Below are positions 1 to 12,800 of a stretch of DNA of 64,000 bases, in pieces. Made by a program: the position numbers and the translations under genes. Positions within the stretch are counted from its first letter, which is position 1. The number at the start of each line of letters is the position of its first letter. The notes under the pieces are model-generated. The model saw nothing but the letters and a program-made list of their open reading frames with translations. It was not told the origin of the DNA and did no database searches. The DNA is from Echinococcus granulosus (Eukaryota; Platyhelminthes; Cestoda; Cyclophyllidea; Taeniidae): NCBI RefSeq assembly GCF_000524195.1, contig NW_020170443.1:146535-210534 (forward strand), read 5' to 3'.

Positions 1-1977
1 AAACATTTGGAAGAAAAAAGTTCTTTTCGTATCTTCATGAGGAAGAAGGGGGAAAGGGAAGAGGTAGTACTTCTTCCTCGTCTTTATTTTCGCTTGGAGG
101 ATAGTTTACCAAACCTTAAGTGATCATCATATCATATTGACATTAGCGCTATATAATAGACAATAGGCAGGGGCGATACTTCACATATAGGTAAAATTCA
201 CAATAGACTTCTGTCTAGTTGTGAAAAAAGGTGTAGATTGCCTTAGCAATTAGTTTGCCTGATAAACTATTTTAAGAGACTATGACTGAGCTGTTTTACC
301 TATACGATTTTAAAATTGAATTAAGTACTAATTCGACAAAACGCATTTCACCTGCAGAGAAAGTAATAAAATGGAAGGCTAGATAAAAAGCAAAGTCAAA
401 AATCTTACTAGAAACGACTATGGTGTGAATAAAGTGAGCCACAGTGTGATGAATGAACTTAGAGTAGCAGGACCGAACAATAGGTGCCCGAGCTCAATTC
501 CTTCCTGTAATCCGATTGGTCAGCGTGGCTGTGCACCTGAGGCACACCTACCTGCCAACATTTCCCCTTGTAATTTACACGTGGCCACAAATGTCGCACG
601 GTGGTAAGTTACTTTTATGAATTACCTAACAGCAGCGTTAAAATTGGCAAATTAATTCAACACCATGTTTACTTGTGACAAGAGTGGTTAGAGAAGTGGT
701 AACTGTTGCCACAGCAACGTGGTTTGACTTAAGGTAGCATATTGTATAGAATGGCAGAGGCGCTACGCGACCGCACATTGCCTCGGTGGTTTATTGAATT
801 CTCTAAATGAATCTCATTCCTCATTTTTTTGTTCTCAAGTAATCAACACAAGTTCGATCTAAACGTGATCAGCCTTGAAGTCAATGTGGTTAAAGTGTCA
901 TAATATGTAACTGCATTTCACTTACTCCTTCTTCCTTACATAACTACTTAATGAGAAAATTAATAGTGTGACAAATATGGAGCACTCTTTGTGCAAAATT
1001 TTAGTCAAGGCTACGAGGAAATGCCGCATTGACCCTGAAACTGAGTCTCGAACAAAGCATAATGCCAGATAAAGCGTTCTCAGGGTCCTTTTTTTCTTTT
1101 CCTTTCTCTACCAAGTGTTATTATTAGTTTAGAGCACAAGTCGTTGCTTTATGATCACGTTACGCTGTTCTTATAATGTCAACCCAATCTCCCACCATCG
1201 CGCGGGCACATGCATTGAGTGCAATCCAGGAAGGCAGCCTCCTCTACTTATATTTATTCAGTAGGACGTTTATTTTCCCAAACTTCTTGAACTCGCTCAG
1301 GAATCAGACAACCTTCAACCCCTGCTTATTTTCTTCAACCACGCATCTTAATTACTCGATTCGTCTCATTAAGCGGCTAAATTACCGGTTTCCAAACTAC
1401 TTTGATTTTCCATTTACTCGCCCATCTGTTGTTTTTTTTCGCTTAAAAAACTAGAAGATCGATGGTAGAATGCTCCTTGTGATTGAGTATTTTAATGTTA
1501 CTTCTGCTCTTTTTTGGCAGGCTCACTAGCCCTACTGCTTGGCGTGCGTAATATCGCCTCCATTAATGGTGGCCAATGATATGTGCTTTTTTGGGGGAGT
1601 GGAGAACGCTAATTCATCCCTTGAAGCACTTTTGCATTGTCGTCTGCGGATGTTACCGATTCACACCATTCCATTTAGCCACAGTCATAGATGTGTAAAT
1701 GGTGAAGTTATAATAAGCGGTTTTTGCAAAAAAAATTAGTGAAGGTAGATGTGAATGTTAGCAATCTAAAGTATAAACTTTTGCATAGCCGTAAAGTTAC
1801 CTTGTCACTCCTTATCTTTTGATTGCAACATGATTTGAACACTCGGACCGAATATTTTAAAAAATGTGTTAAGTGTAGATGGTGTCGTGGCAATTCAGTC
1901 TTCTATACAGCGTCTAGCATTTCAAACGTCTACGATTCATAATCCTAATATCTCCTCGATAACTTACTATGTGCTTG
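1..1977. other. Non-coding or unresolved stretch left of the TOGARAM1-like exons
   Basis: I find no exon chain here. The next feature is a minus-strand gene whose last visible exon ends in a good donor (GTAAGT) at 1977, so this stretch is probably its intron, with the remaining C-terminal exons beyond the window edge. Open frames at 425-607, 1176-1454 and 1539-1739 have no recognisable family signature and no matching splice phases. AT-rich sequence. Confidence 0.5.
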
Positions 1978-4320
1978 GGGTCCTTCAATCCTGGAACAAT
2001 TACAGAATCCACAATCTCATAGAAGTTGAATACCGAGGCAGGGCAAAGTAAAAGTGCCGCCGTAACACAGTCAATTGCTTCCTTGCGTAGTCTTGATTTA
2101 ACAGTGTCAAGTGTCTTTAAGTTGTCATCGTAACAACTAAGTATGGGAGCAGCAAGGTCGCGTACAATTGACCTCGAGCCTCCAGGGAGATGCAAAAGCT
2201 TCGCCACCAGTTGGGAGCCCGCGGTTCGAATTAAACGCTTGGGGTCAGAGAGGGCGATCCGTAGAAAGTTTGTAGCCAGATGAAAGATCCAGCAATACCC
2301 GTCTCCAGATTGGCTGCAAAGGGTGAACAATGGGTATTCTGAGCAAAACCAGACAATGAACTTCGTCCTTTTGATTTAGATGTTCGTTTTTTAACGTCTG
2401 GAATATCAAATAGTGTAGCAAGTGTAACTACAGCTTACTCAAGGATGTCGATAGTAAATGTGTCCGTGTCAAAGACTTTTTATTTCATCAGCCAAGTTCT
2501 GTGATCGCAATATCTGGGCAACCACTTTATTTGCGAATGACGAAAAGAACGCTTTATATACCAATACTGGGTACAACATCTACTCGCGTGTTTATACACG
2601 TTGCTATGGTTCAAAGGGCGAGAGAGATAGGTGCAGCATGACGGAGAGTCGTAATGTAGCCATGCACACACAAAACGATATGTACATTAGAAAAGTTAAT
2701 TTTCTAGTGAAATTAATGCCCAGTAGTGCAGAGTGCCATTTTTTCGTTAGATGCTGTGGAGTTAGATGACTTCTGTTTATTCATAGACCTAAGATTAGGA
2801 TCCAAATAGATGCGTGGCCGTAATGGTGCTTCATCGTAACTTCATGCCATGAGTCAAGCACAAAACATTCCATACAGTCACACAATTGGATGATTTGGGA
2901 ATGGGCAGCGACTCGCCCATTTATTTAATCAACTAATAAAACTTATCCAATCCATTTGCGCAAGGATAAATTAGCCAAAACTACAAAGTCTGCACTGGGA
3001 CAGTTTTGACCAAACAACCATTACCTCTGTAATTTATACTTCTCCCTTTCTATTTATGACAAAACTAATAGTTAGTTATGATTTCTCAGGCAAGATTTGT
3101 TGCATTTCTTTCACTAGATGTAGAACAAAATTAATGGGCCTTCATAATGTACTGTCGTCTATATCGGCAGAAAATACCACGTGTTTGTATAATTTTACCT
3201 AGGCTGATAATAGCAAATCAGGGTCTGAAATCATTACTGAATTTGTTTACATTCTTGCAAGCAGACGGCACCCAGTTTTACTGGAGCACAGGTACAGTAA
3301 CTAAAAGAATTTAGCAAAAAGCTCTTATCTGCTAACTTACTTATTCATCAGTGTATCGAAGTCCCCTTGAGCAATCCTCCTTGGTTTTGACTCAGTGATG
3401 ACAGCAATTAAGTTGGTAAATGACCTCAAACCCAGCAGAAGCAAGGTGAAGTCTGTATCCATCATCATCAGCTCTGTTATCGCACAAATCACTGTCACTT
3501 GAGGAGTGCGAACCAACAGCTTTTCTTCACTTTTTTCTGCTACCGTAACCACTGCTACAAAATCCCGTAGAAAAGTCTCCATTCTCCACGCAACATCTCT
3601 GGCAACATTGTGCGCCGGCTTGCCAGCAAGATCTCCACTTGCAAGAGCATTAATTTTTTCAAATAAATCCCCGGAAAGTAGAAACGCAGAGCTCTCAAAG
3701 TCGGTTGAAAAATGATTCCATAAAAGACCTTCATCATCGTCTAGATGGACCCTGGCTGATCTCATTGAAATTTTACTTTACTCCTCTTGCAGGCAATGTA
3801 GGATGGTTTCAGAAATCGACGAGTCAAGGTGCTGAAGAATTTTTGTTAAAAGGCTTTCCTCATTAAAAGACAAAACTGCTTTAATGATACTCGTAGAGAG
3901 AGTTATATACAATTCCTTTGGATAGGGCGTGCTGAAAGCTCTTTTAAATAGAATTTTTAAGATGTGATTGCAAATGGTTTCGGAAATTTTGCAGTTTTTA
4001 TAACAAAGGCCATGTAAAAGTGGAGCTTTAGAAAGTATATTCAGAGTAACAGTTCCTTCTTCATCGTTGTCGTCCTCCAAAAAGTAAGCGGTGAGTTCAG
4101 CAAAGGCTTCTATTGATACAATAGCAAGAAAGTAAAAGTCAGGATTTGCGATTTCTAGGAATAGGCATATAATAATCTTGCTTAAGTGTTCTTTGATAAG
4201 TGCAGCTTAGGTATTAGACTCTTAAGGGCAGCAAGACGTTTTGTTACATTTTTCGAGGTCTTACAAAGATTTTTAAAGCGAAAATCAAAGAGATGCACCC
4301 AATGTTTTGCCGTATTGTTT
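1978..4320 (-). CDS. TOGARAM1: TOGARAM1-like (crescerin) TOG-domain protein, internal part
   Basis: Crescerins carry TOG (HEAT-repeat) domains that bind tubulin and shape ciliary axonemes. Three minus-strand exons are visible: 4320-3782, 3751-3341 and 2313-1978. The first opens after a CTTCAG acceptor and contains a HEAT-like helix (KRLAALKSLIPKL). The second carries FLLSGDLFEKINAL and ELMMMDTDFTLLLLGLRS, which resemble the segment leading into TOG1 of vertebrate TOGARAM1. The third carries SRLRKEAIDCVTAALLLCP, resembling the HSRVREE...LLTYP turn of TOG1. The phase between exons 2 and 3 fits exactly (AA+C). The intron between exons 1 and 2 would be only 30 bp (3781-3752). Near 4186-4196 the reading frame slips by one base inside otherwise continuous helix sequence, best explained by one missing A in an AAA run. 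No start or stop codon is seen, so the gene is partial at both ends. Other HEAT/TOG proteins remain possible. Confidence 0.55.
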
Positions 4321-5256
4321 CTGAAGCCCGGATGCAGAGTGCGGTGTTACTTTTCTCCCCTTGTCAAAAAAAATTCACAACGTTGCAATTTGACTAGGTA
4401 AACGACTTTATTAAGTGCAAAAACAAACATTTTTTAAGATTCATGCTCCTGAGCAACAAATTCCACAAGCAGGAAATGCTACAAAAGCACCTAATATATA
4501 GACAGTTTAACAGCAACATCTGGTTAAAAATTATAGGAAATAAATGACAAATTATGTGTACCCAGAAACCACGCTAGAAAAATAGAGAATCTCTAAATCA
4601 AATGAATCAGACGAGTATAGCCAATGGTCGGAAGCGTGCTATTTTTTAAGTAATAGGCCATAAATTTGCACTGTCATACAAAAACTGTTAGAAAATCAGT
4701 ATAAATGTATATTCATGAAATATGTGCAGACAAAACACACAAATATGTTCATGAAGAAAGTCACATCAGGTTTTATCGTGGATATGTGTGGTGGAAACGA
4801 CCTTGGAAATTTCGTCAGCATTAGATCATATTATTTAAGTGCAAGTTGTCAAAATTAACTTTCTTAGTTTTTCTCCCTTCAAAAGTAGCTTTAACTTATT
4901 TAATAAAAACTTGTTCGAAAAACGAAGGCCAGCTGATTCAAGATATTTTATAAAGATTGCATTTACCCTGGTTGGTAGAAAACAATAATACAAGGTCTTT
5001 TAAAACAAATCCAAGCAAAATGGCTTTTCTCAGAACGCTTAAATCTGTAAATTTGGTTATTTCTCCGCGCAAGGCAATGTGAGAGCCTACATTTTTACAA
5101 GTTTTAGTAAATCATATCGATGTTTTTTGTCCTGGAATGTGGTGATAACTGTAATTGTAGAGCGAGACTCATCGGTCTCCGCCCCCTATTCCTAGCGTTC
5201 TTAGACAAGCCTAATTGATTCATTTTGGGCATATTTATTAGAGATGAAAAGATGGA
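4321..5256. other. Non-coding stretch upstream of the visible TOGARAM1-like exons
   Basis: AT-rich sequence with no supported exon on either strand. It probably belongs to an intron or the 5' region of the minus-strand gene to the left. I see no RNA gene or repeat in it. Confidence 0.45.
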
Positions 5257-5540
5257 GAGGGAGAATACAACGTTCAAGAAGCAGAGCAGCCGCAGTCACT
5301 AAGTACGGGAGAGGACGATCCGGTCACGAGATTCAAATTTCCGGCTTGNNNNNNNNNNNNNNNNNNNNNNNNNNNNNNNNNNNNNNNNNNNNNNNNNNNN
5401 NNNNNNNNNNNNNNNNNNNNNNNNNNNNNNNNNNNNNNNNNNNNNNNNGAGGGAAAATACAGTGTTCAAGAAGGAGGGGAGCTGCAGTCACTAGGTACGG
5501 GGGAGGACGATCCGACCACGAGATTCAAATTTTCTGCTTG
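5257..5540. repeat. 92-bp tandem (minisatellite) unit flanking a 100-N assembly gap
   Basis: Positions 5257-5348 and 5449-5540 are two copies of one 92-bp unit. Both begin GAGGGA(G/A)AATACA and end TTCAAATTT(C/T)C(G/T)GCTTG, with roughly 85-90% identity by eye. Exactly 100 Ns (5349-5448) lie between them, and both copies abut the gap. This is the usual picture of a collapsed tandem array, so the real array is probably longer than the gap. The unit is purine-rich on the + strand. It is partly open in one frame, but nothing suggests a protein. Confidence 0.8.
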
Positions 5541-5604
5541 CCTCCTCCCTGAAAGGTACATTAAAACAACATAAGTATTACAATTATTGTCTAGTAGTTA
5601 GCTT

Positions 5605-5705
5605 CATTGCGTATCTAACTGCATGACTGGTTAAAATGCTGTAGTTTGTAGCTCTACGATACGGCATGGAATTCGACCCATGCCATTGGCCTTCCAGCAC
5701 TTCTT
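5605..5705 (+). repeat. Possible tRNA-derived SINE head (weak)
   Basis: The segment has an A-box-like stretch (TGACTGGTTAAAATG) followed about 45 bases later by a B-box-like GAATTCGACCC inside a short stem (CATGG...CCATG). That is the spacing of an RNA polymerase III promoter. It does not fold into a clean tRNA cloverleaf, so if real it is a degraded tRNA-like SINE rather than a tRNA gene. I did not see a second copy in the window. Confidence 0.2.
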
Positions 5706-6879
5706 CAAGATAGTGATACATTTTTCTCCACATTACATCAGAGTACTACCATAGTGTTGCACTCTGAGACTTTTTTGAAGACAGACGTAGCCATAATGCT
5801 GAGTAGAGGGTAATTTTGCTATTGGAATGGCTCGAAGGGCATCACACTTGGTGTGGTATAATAGCAATCAGAAGTGATTCTTTACCAAAACCAAAAATTT
5901 AACAATTACTGTATCACAGTAGTTCCCCAAGTCGTGGTATGTAATGACCCATAGTACTATAAAATTCAAGTTCTACAAAAATATAGAAGACTAATTACAT
6001 GGCTCAAAATAGTTTCCAAGTAGCTTAAAAACAAACTGTGATTAAAGTGTTGGCTGCGTACTTTAAACCACAACTAAAAATGACATTAACTAAAAACCCA
6101 AGGAGATAGGAAAAAACCTAGGATGCTACATTGTGGCAGCAGAAAATCCAACTCAATCCAAGACCATAAATATTCCGATTTTTATGGCCGGCAACCATAG
6201 CATAACGTAAAAAATTAGACGTCTGCTAGGAATGGATGATACCATAAAGAATCTCAAAAGATAAGTTAAAGCACTGTCTTACTTTAACAGCTAACACAGC
6301 CTCGGTTCCTGTGATGTACACCAGACTTGAACCATTTTATTAAATTCGTTATGGAGCTATTTATGGCACCTGTGTAAAGGAGCTGATTACGTGAACGGGA
6401 ACGAAAAAACGCCGGAAGGAAGAGAGGGACTGAGTAACGAATTCGCAATTTGTTTAATTCCGTTTACAACATGTGGGTATGTCTGCATTCATTTGTTGTC
6501 ATTCCGTTGTGAGGCATGGGCTTGTATTCCACAGGAAATAGCTTCAAAAAAATTAGCAATCACATGCATTAAACTGGCTTTTAAGTGAAGCAAAAGTTTT
6601 TGAGAAATAAGCTATTTTTGAAAAACAATGCGTAAACGTGCAAATAATCACTGCTCTTCTCACTTTAGTCTACAAAATCCTTCAGTCCTGCCCAAACGTT
6701 TTGCAAAAATTTGAACGCCTTTATTAATTTTTAGTCTATTAAGGTGAATTAAACCTGGAATTTACGATTTCATATATTTTTACAGACATTATGTTTGGTT
6801 GAGCTACTCTGTCAAGGCGCCCGCTGCAAACACACTGTGACGAGTTGTGGTGGCGGTAGCTATCCGCCGGTGTTCAGCA
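5706..6879. other. Intergenic sequence and 5' leader of the ACSL gene
   Basis: No exon is supported before the ACSL start. A pyrimidine-rich acceptor-like site (ATTTTTACAG) ends at 6785, about 95 bases before the ACSL start codon. It could be the 3' end of a 5'UTR intron or a spliced-leader trans-splice acceptor, both common in flatworms. A three-codon upstream ORF (ATG TTT GGT TGA, 6791-6802) lies between that site and the start codon. Confidence 0.45.
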
Positions 6880-9800
6880 ATGTCGTGGATATCCGATATC
6901 TACGTTACCGTAGCGATGGTATTCATCAAGCTCATGGTATACGCGTATGAATACCTGACGCTACCAATCTATTACATGTTTAGCGAAACTGGCTACTTCA
7001 TGCCTTTCCCCGAAGACGAGCAGACCTACTTTAAAAAGTTCGCCGCTGAAGAGTCGCGCACTCTGAGCCTGCCAGTTATTCAGGATGATCCTGGTTCACC
7101 TTGGCGTGCTGTTGAGTACATTGACAACCTAGCTACTGTTGCGCTACCCGGATGTTCTACTCTTGCTGATCTTTGGCTTCGTACAATCAAGTTGTGGCCG
7201 AATAAATCTGCCCTTGGCACTAGACAAATCTTGCAAACTGATTATGAGGTTGTCTTTTCTCTTGCTCTCTGTAGGGACTCAAAGCATAAGATCGTGATTG
7301 CATTGTCGATATTCTTTTTCTCAGGTCCTCCCAAATGGCAAGAAAATGGTAAAACTGACCATGGGTGAGTATATATGGGAGACGTATGTGGAGGCAGAGA
7401 GTCGTGTTTCAGCTCTTGCGGCTGGTTTGCGAAATCTTTTGGGCCCCCTTGAGAAGAACAGAAAGGGTGATGGAGATTCTCCCACTCCCCTGGTCCTCTT
7501 TTCTGAAACGCGTGCCGAGTGGCTCTACGCGGCGGAGGCGAGTTGGCGCATCAACAGACCGATTGCCACTCTCTATGCCAGTCTTGGTGACGACGCTATT
7601 GTCCATGGGCTTGAGCAGACTGAGGTGAGACTGGCTGAGGAATCGCTCTCGCTTATTTGGCCGTGTTTTGGGCGTTGATGGTTGAGTGGCTGACCTGCCC
7701 TTAAAAAGTATATTAAATTCAGGATTGCTTACATTTCCCCATAATCAAGTAATCTAATGACTGTGGTATGACTACTTTTCAAGTCTGAAATCCATTTGTG
7801 AATGGCTGAATTTTTTGCAGGTTTCTCATGTTCCTAGGTTGCTTTTCTTGTTAATTGTTCCCTGTCGTTGTTTAGTTTGACTTCAAAATCATTCACATTA
7901 TCAATTTTGCCTTAAGTATCAAAGGGCTTCCGAATGATTATGAAAATTAAACATAGTACCTGCGTTTGTTTTTCATGGTTCACTTTAAAAAACGCAACAT
8001 TTGGTTTTGTTAATTCAAAACTGATATTTTGGGGGTCTAGGTGAGTTCATAACTGTCACGGTCGTTTTCATTGATACTCGTTTTTTTCTAGTCCGAGGTG
8101 CTACTTCGCTGAACAAATTTCACCTGCAACATTCTGCCGCCTATCACCAAATTACTTTTTTCGGTGGAATTCGTTAACCAAAGCATCTTAAGGTCATTAC
8201 TTTGAAGCAAGGCTGGCTGCAAAGTACAGCATGGCACTTGTCGTCTTTCTAACGTCTATAATTCAGTATATGTCTTGTCAACAGTTTAGTCAAAATGAGG
8301 TAGAGTTTATTATTTACGCACTATCGGCATCAGAATTGAAGATTTTAGCAAGTTTGTAAACATAGAATGGAGGCTTGAAAGCTGCTCTCATATAGAAAAT
8401 GGTAATAAGTAGCAATTTGCATGCGTTTACTCCAATCCTGGCGAGTGTTACCACATCGGAGTCGGCGGGGAGGATTAATTGTCGTGTTTTTACCCACTTT
8501 TCATCTTTCGTTCGTGATTCCTAAGATTTTACTGGAGCCGAGTTTTTAGTGGAAATGGACATTTTAAGACCGATATATAACCAGATTCTGAAAGCGAATG
8601 CAGTTAAGTTATGGGCTTTTTTTCCGTCACTAGATGTAAGACATTCTTTTATGAGTTGTAAGGTAGTTTTTTTTTGTTTTCAATCAATGGGACGTACGCA
8701 CTTAGTAAAAAATGTGAATGAGACATTCAGTTGCTTGAGCTCAATCAAATACTTCTTCATCTACTCAGAATTGTTGCGTAGTTTATAGGCACGAACTCTG
8801 TTAGTAGCTTATTTGCTGTTTATGCGAGCGTTATCTCAAGGGGTTCCAGGGTCTGGCCTGCTTGCTTAATCTTAGAAATCGTTCGTTTAACGTCTTGTCA
8901 TACTAGTCAGAAAAATATCCCCTCGCTTAAGTAGGTTGGCGTGGTTCTATGAAGTCTTGGTAGTTTTTAATGATGGGTAAAATTGTGCCGAATGCTTCCA
9001 TTCGTCGAAGCTTTCCACACTCGGTGAACGCGAAGTGCTTGAAATCTTGGTAACAACCAAGAATCTGATACCAATCAAGGGAGAATGCCTGTTACCCGGA
9101 AATTTAGACCTAGGTCTAAATAGATCTGAATAATTGTTTAAGCTTACCAATGTTTAGCATTCTTTTACTCTAGGCCTTCGTGGTTTTCACCAGCGACGAA
9201 CTGCTCTCCAAGGTGGTGAACTTGTTGCCACGCTGCCCTCTCGTGAAGTACGTTATCTTCTTCTCCAATGGGGTTATCCAAAAGCACAGTGGTAGGGCTG
9301 TTGAGGACTTGGGGCGATTCAACGACACAGCGCGTCTCTCCGTCGAGACAGCCCGAAAGGCTCTGCCTGAGGGCGTCAAGCTCTACGATATACTCGAGCT
9401 GGAGGAACAAGGCAGGGCCATCATCCGTGAGGAACTTGCCACTGACACCGAGCTTTTGATCAACTGGCAACCACCGGCTGAGGAGCGCCCCAAACCCAAC
9501 GATTTAGCCGTTATTATGTACACCAGCGGATCCACTGGTATGTCTCCAACATCGATAACGCCCCTTTGATCGCGCTTCGTGTATGCTTGTCTGATTAGTA
9601 GCCTTCTCTTCTATAGTTGTTTACGTCGGACAGTGCACCTCTGGTTTTGTTTTGGGGTGGCGTTACTTTGAGGTCGAGCAAACTTATGGAGGCTTACTGC
9701 TTTTGTGAGATCACGTGATACTTCCCTTTTTGGTAGTAGCGTAGATAACTCTCGTCAAACCTGGGATGTCAACGAACGAGGCGCTTGGATCGCGCATGAT

Positions 9801-12800
9801 TGATTTGTTGGCCAGTGGGTTTAAAGTTGAGGCGGAAAATCTTGGTAGATAATGATGTGCTAAAAGAAAATGTACGAAAAGTCACTCTGGAGTTATTGAA
9901 AATGGCATTGAACCTCAAATAAATGGTAAGGTAAAGGGGGGGAGTTATGTGAATGCACAGTCCTATCACTTCGTGACAAGATGGACATTGAAGTAGTAGG
10001 ATTGGGCATTTCAAGTCTGGGTGTCGCATTGCCTAACGTGTAAACGTCACCTTGCAAAGATGATCGCTTGTGCGTAGTTACCGGGTAGAATTTGTTCGTG
10101 CATACCATAAAGGTGATTAATAGTTGTTATTAGTGTTATTGGGCTGTTTTCATGTAAGAAAATAGGATAAAATCGGTTCATTTTTCAAAGTCATTGACTA
10201 GGCTCTCACCTGAAAATGTGACACTCGTTGTCTCTTGAATTTGGAATCAGTCTAACTTGACTTGTGTTTCATGGGCTTTCAAATTGGTTAACAAAAATTC
10301 ATGCTTTGTAAAAGCCTCGTTTAGTTAATTGAATCTCATTTCACGGCTTGCTATCGCTCCAGTTGGTAATTCATTCCTGAAACGTGTCTGTACTTTACCC
10401 CAGGACAAGCATTTGTTGCGTGTAGGTCAAGCAAGGCTCTGAAATTCATTTCTAGCATAACCATAAACTCGGTTTATCTTAAGTAGTTTATTTTTGTTGC
10501 ATCTGGCCAGCTAAAAACCGAAAACCGGTAGAGGTGATAGTGCGTCGATGGTTACCTCAGCTCCAAAGGTAGCGTTTTTCAAGCCAATATTATTTCTTTT
10601 TTACCACAAAGTAGGTGAGAATGGAGACTGCTTTTACCGGAATGTTATGTGTTTTGTTTGCAGGAACCCCAAAAGGAGTGGAAATAGTGCACGACAACAT
10701 CATCTGCACCATTGCGGGTCTTTTCCGCCGCATGCCGAAGTTGAACCCCGAGTCAGACCTCTACATTGGCTATCTTCCGCTGGCCCACGTGCTGGAACTC
10801 ACCTGCGAACTGTGCATCCTTATCATGAGTATCCCCATTGGCTTTTCCAACCCCCAGACCCTCATGGACACCTCCACGCGCATCAAGAAAGGCGCCTGCC
10901 ATGGCGACATTAACGTGCTCAAGCCCACCCTTCTAGCCACCGTGCCCGTCGTCCTGGATCGCATTGCAAAGTCGGTGTGGGAGAAGGTCAAAGAAGGCGG
11001 CCCTCTTATGGAAGCTGTAAGCTAAACGCACCTGATTTTATCGCCTGAGCTCCCAATTAATACTTTATAGGACACGACGCCCGGGTATAGCTTTGTCACA
11101 AGTTCAAGTTTGCGAGCCGGTATTAAGGGGGCCGAAGAGCCCATTTAGTTGAATTACACTGAAACAAGTATCGTTCCCCTGCGCTTTCGTAGACCCTTGT
11201 TCCGATGTTGTGAGTCCTGCCAGCCTCTTCCTGTTGAGAGGCTCGGTGCTGGGTGGATTAGGTCATCAATGCTCTTAGTTTAGTTGGAGACCTGGTTTCT
11301 TTTTTGGTTATTCATTTTAACCTTGAAAGTCAAAACCTCCTGCTTGAATGAGAAGAATCTTCTCATATCTCTACTGTTCTCTTCACCTAATCTCTCAAGA
11401 GTTGCTTTCAAAGTAAATTCATTCAAAAGAGGATGTTCACTAACTAAAGTCGTTGGTTAGAGTAGTGTGACGATTCACGTTGGCGATAAGTGAATAAAAG
11501 AAGCATGAAAAGTCAACGGAAAGTGTCAGAGATGTATTAGCCCTCAGGCTTGACAAATTTGCGAAGGTCAAGATAAGGCCATGGCATGCCTTATTAAAAA
11601 AGATCGTTATTGATGACCGCAGTTGCTTACATTTGATCAAAAGAACATCCGGTTGGATGTGCTTTTGCTCCTAATACTGGCCAACGCGAGATGATGAGGT
11701 CAAGGGAACCCGTTTACTGAAGTCTTATGGAGGTTGGCTATGGCTGTCTTTCACTTTTTACAAATCTTTTCGTACTATGTGTTGTATTGGTTTCAATTGC
11801 ACAAACTCAAAAGTGGTTGCAATTCCTCCCGTCAAGGTGCAAAGTACAGCCCGGAACTTCTAGCGAGCGTTGAAGTGGCATCATTCAGGCGAGGCGGGTG
11901 AAAGCCCATGGAGGTTGGGAAAAAAAAGGCAAGAGTCCACACTCCAACTAGTAACGTGGACCTCACTAGGCGCGGTACTGGTCTGGTCTGATGACCTTGC
12001 CATCCCCACTTTGTCGGCTGACTAATTGGGTTGAAAGTGTGTGTGTGCGTGTGTGTGTGTGTATGTATGTGTGTGTATGTATGTATGTGTGCGTGTGTGT
12101 GTATGTATGTGTGTGTATGTATGTATGTGTTTTTAGGCTTGGCTGCATAAAATAAATTGCTTTGCGAAATGTCAATTCAGGCAGTTGAAAACGTTTAACT
12201 TTGGATTCTTCTTTGTCATCGTCGCTCCTTTTCCTTTCAACTAGGGTATCTAGGGGCGATCAATAAGCTAAGTCAAAATGTCACCTCATTTTTATAGATT
12301 CTGGTGATTACCTGTTCCTTTACCTTCCCTAAAGACGATATTGTTGAATCTTTTCTAAAATTGTTACCTATTTGAGGCATTCAGTATGTTTACTCCTATC
12401 TTCACTGGCATTGAATTTTATTCTTTCTAAACTTTTGAAAGGAATTTCTTACATTACCACACTTCTGAAAGACAAATGGAGCTTTCTTTAGATAAGTAAA
12501 AGTGGGGGTTACTTCCGTTTCCCTGAATTCAACCTTTCCCACAGTTCTCTATTTGAAATGTTGCTATTCTAAAGTTGAACTGGAACCGTCCTTTGTTCAA
12601 GTGTATGGTAAGTCGAAAAGTTACCACTTAAATTTACAGCGACTATTTGAGCTTCTGTGCATCAGGCACATCCAAATCGTTAACGCTATTGTTCTAACGC
12701 TCTACTGAGGTTGTTGTGTGACACAGGAAACTCCACTCAGATGAAGCCTGTCTTATTTTTCCTCATTTGCCTGGGGGCACTGTAGAGCTCAATGGTACTT

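Noticed and set aside
11966..12175. Minus-strand Thr-His-rich open frame
   Set aside because: It is a translation of the GT/GTAT microsatellite.
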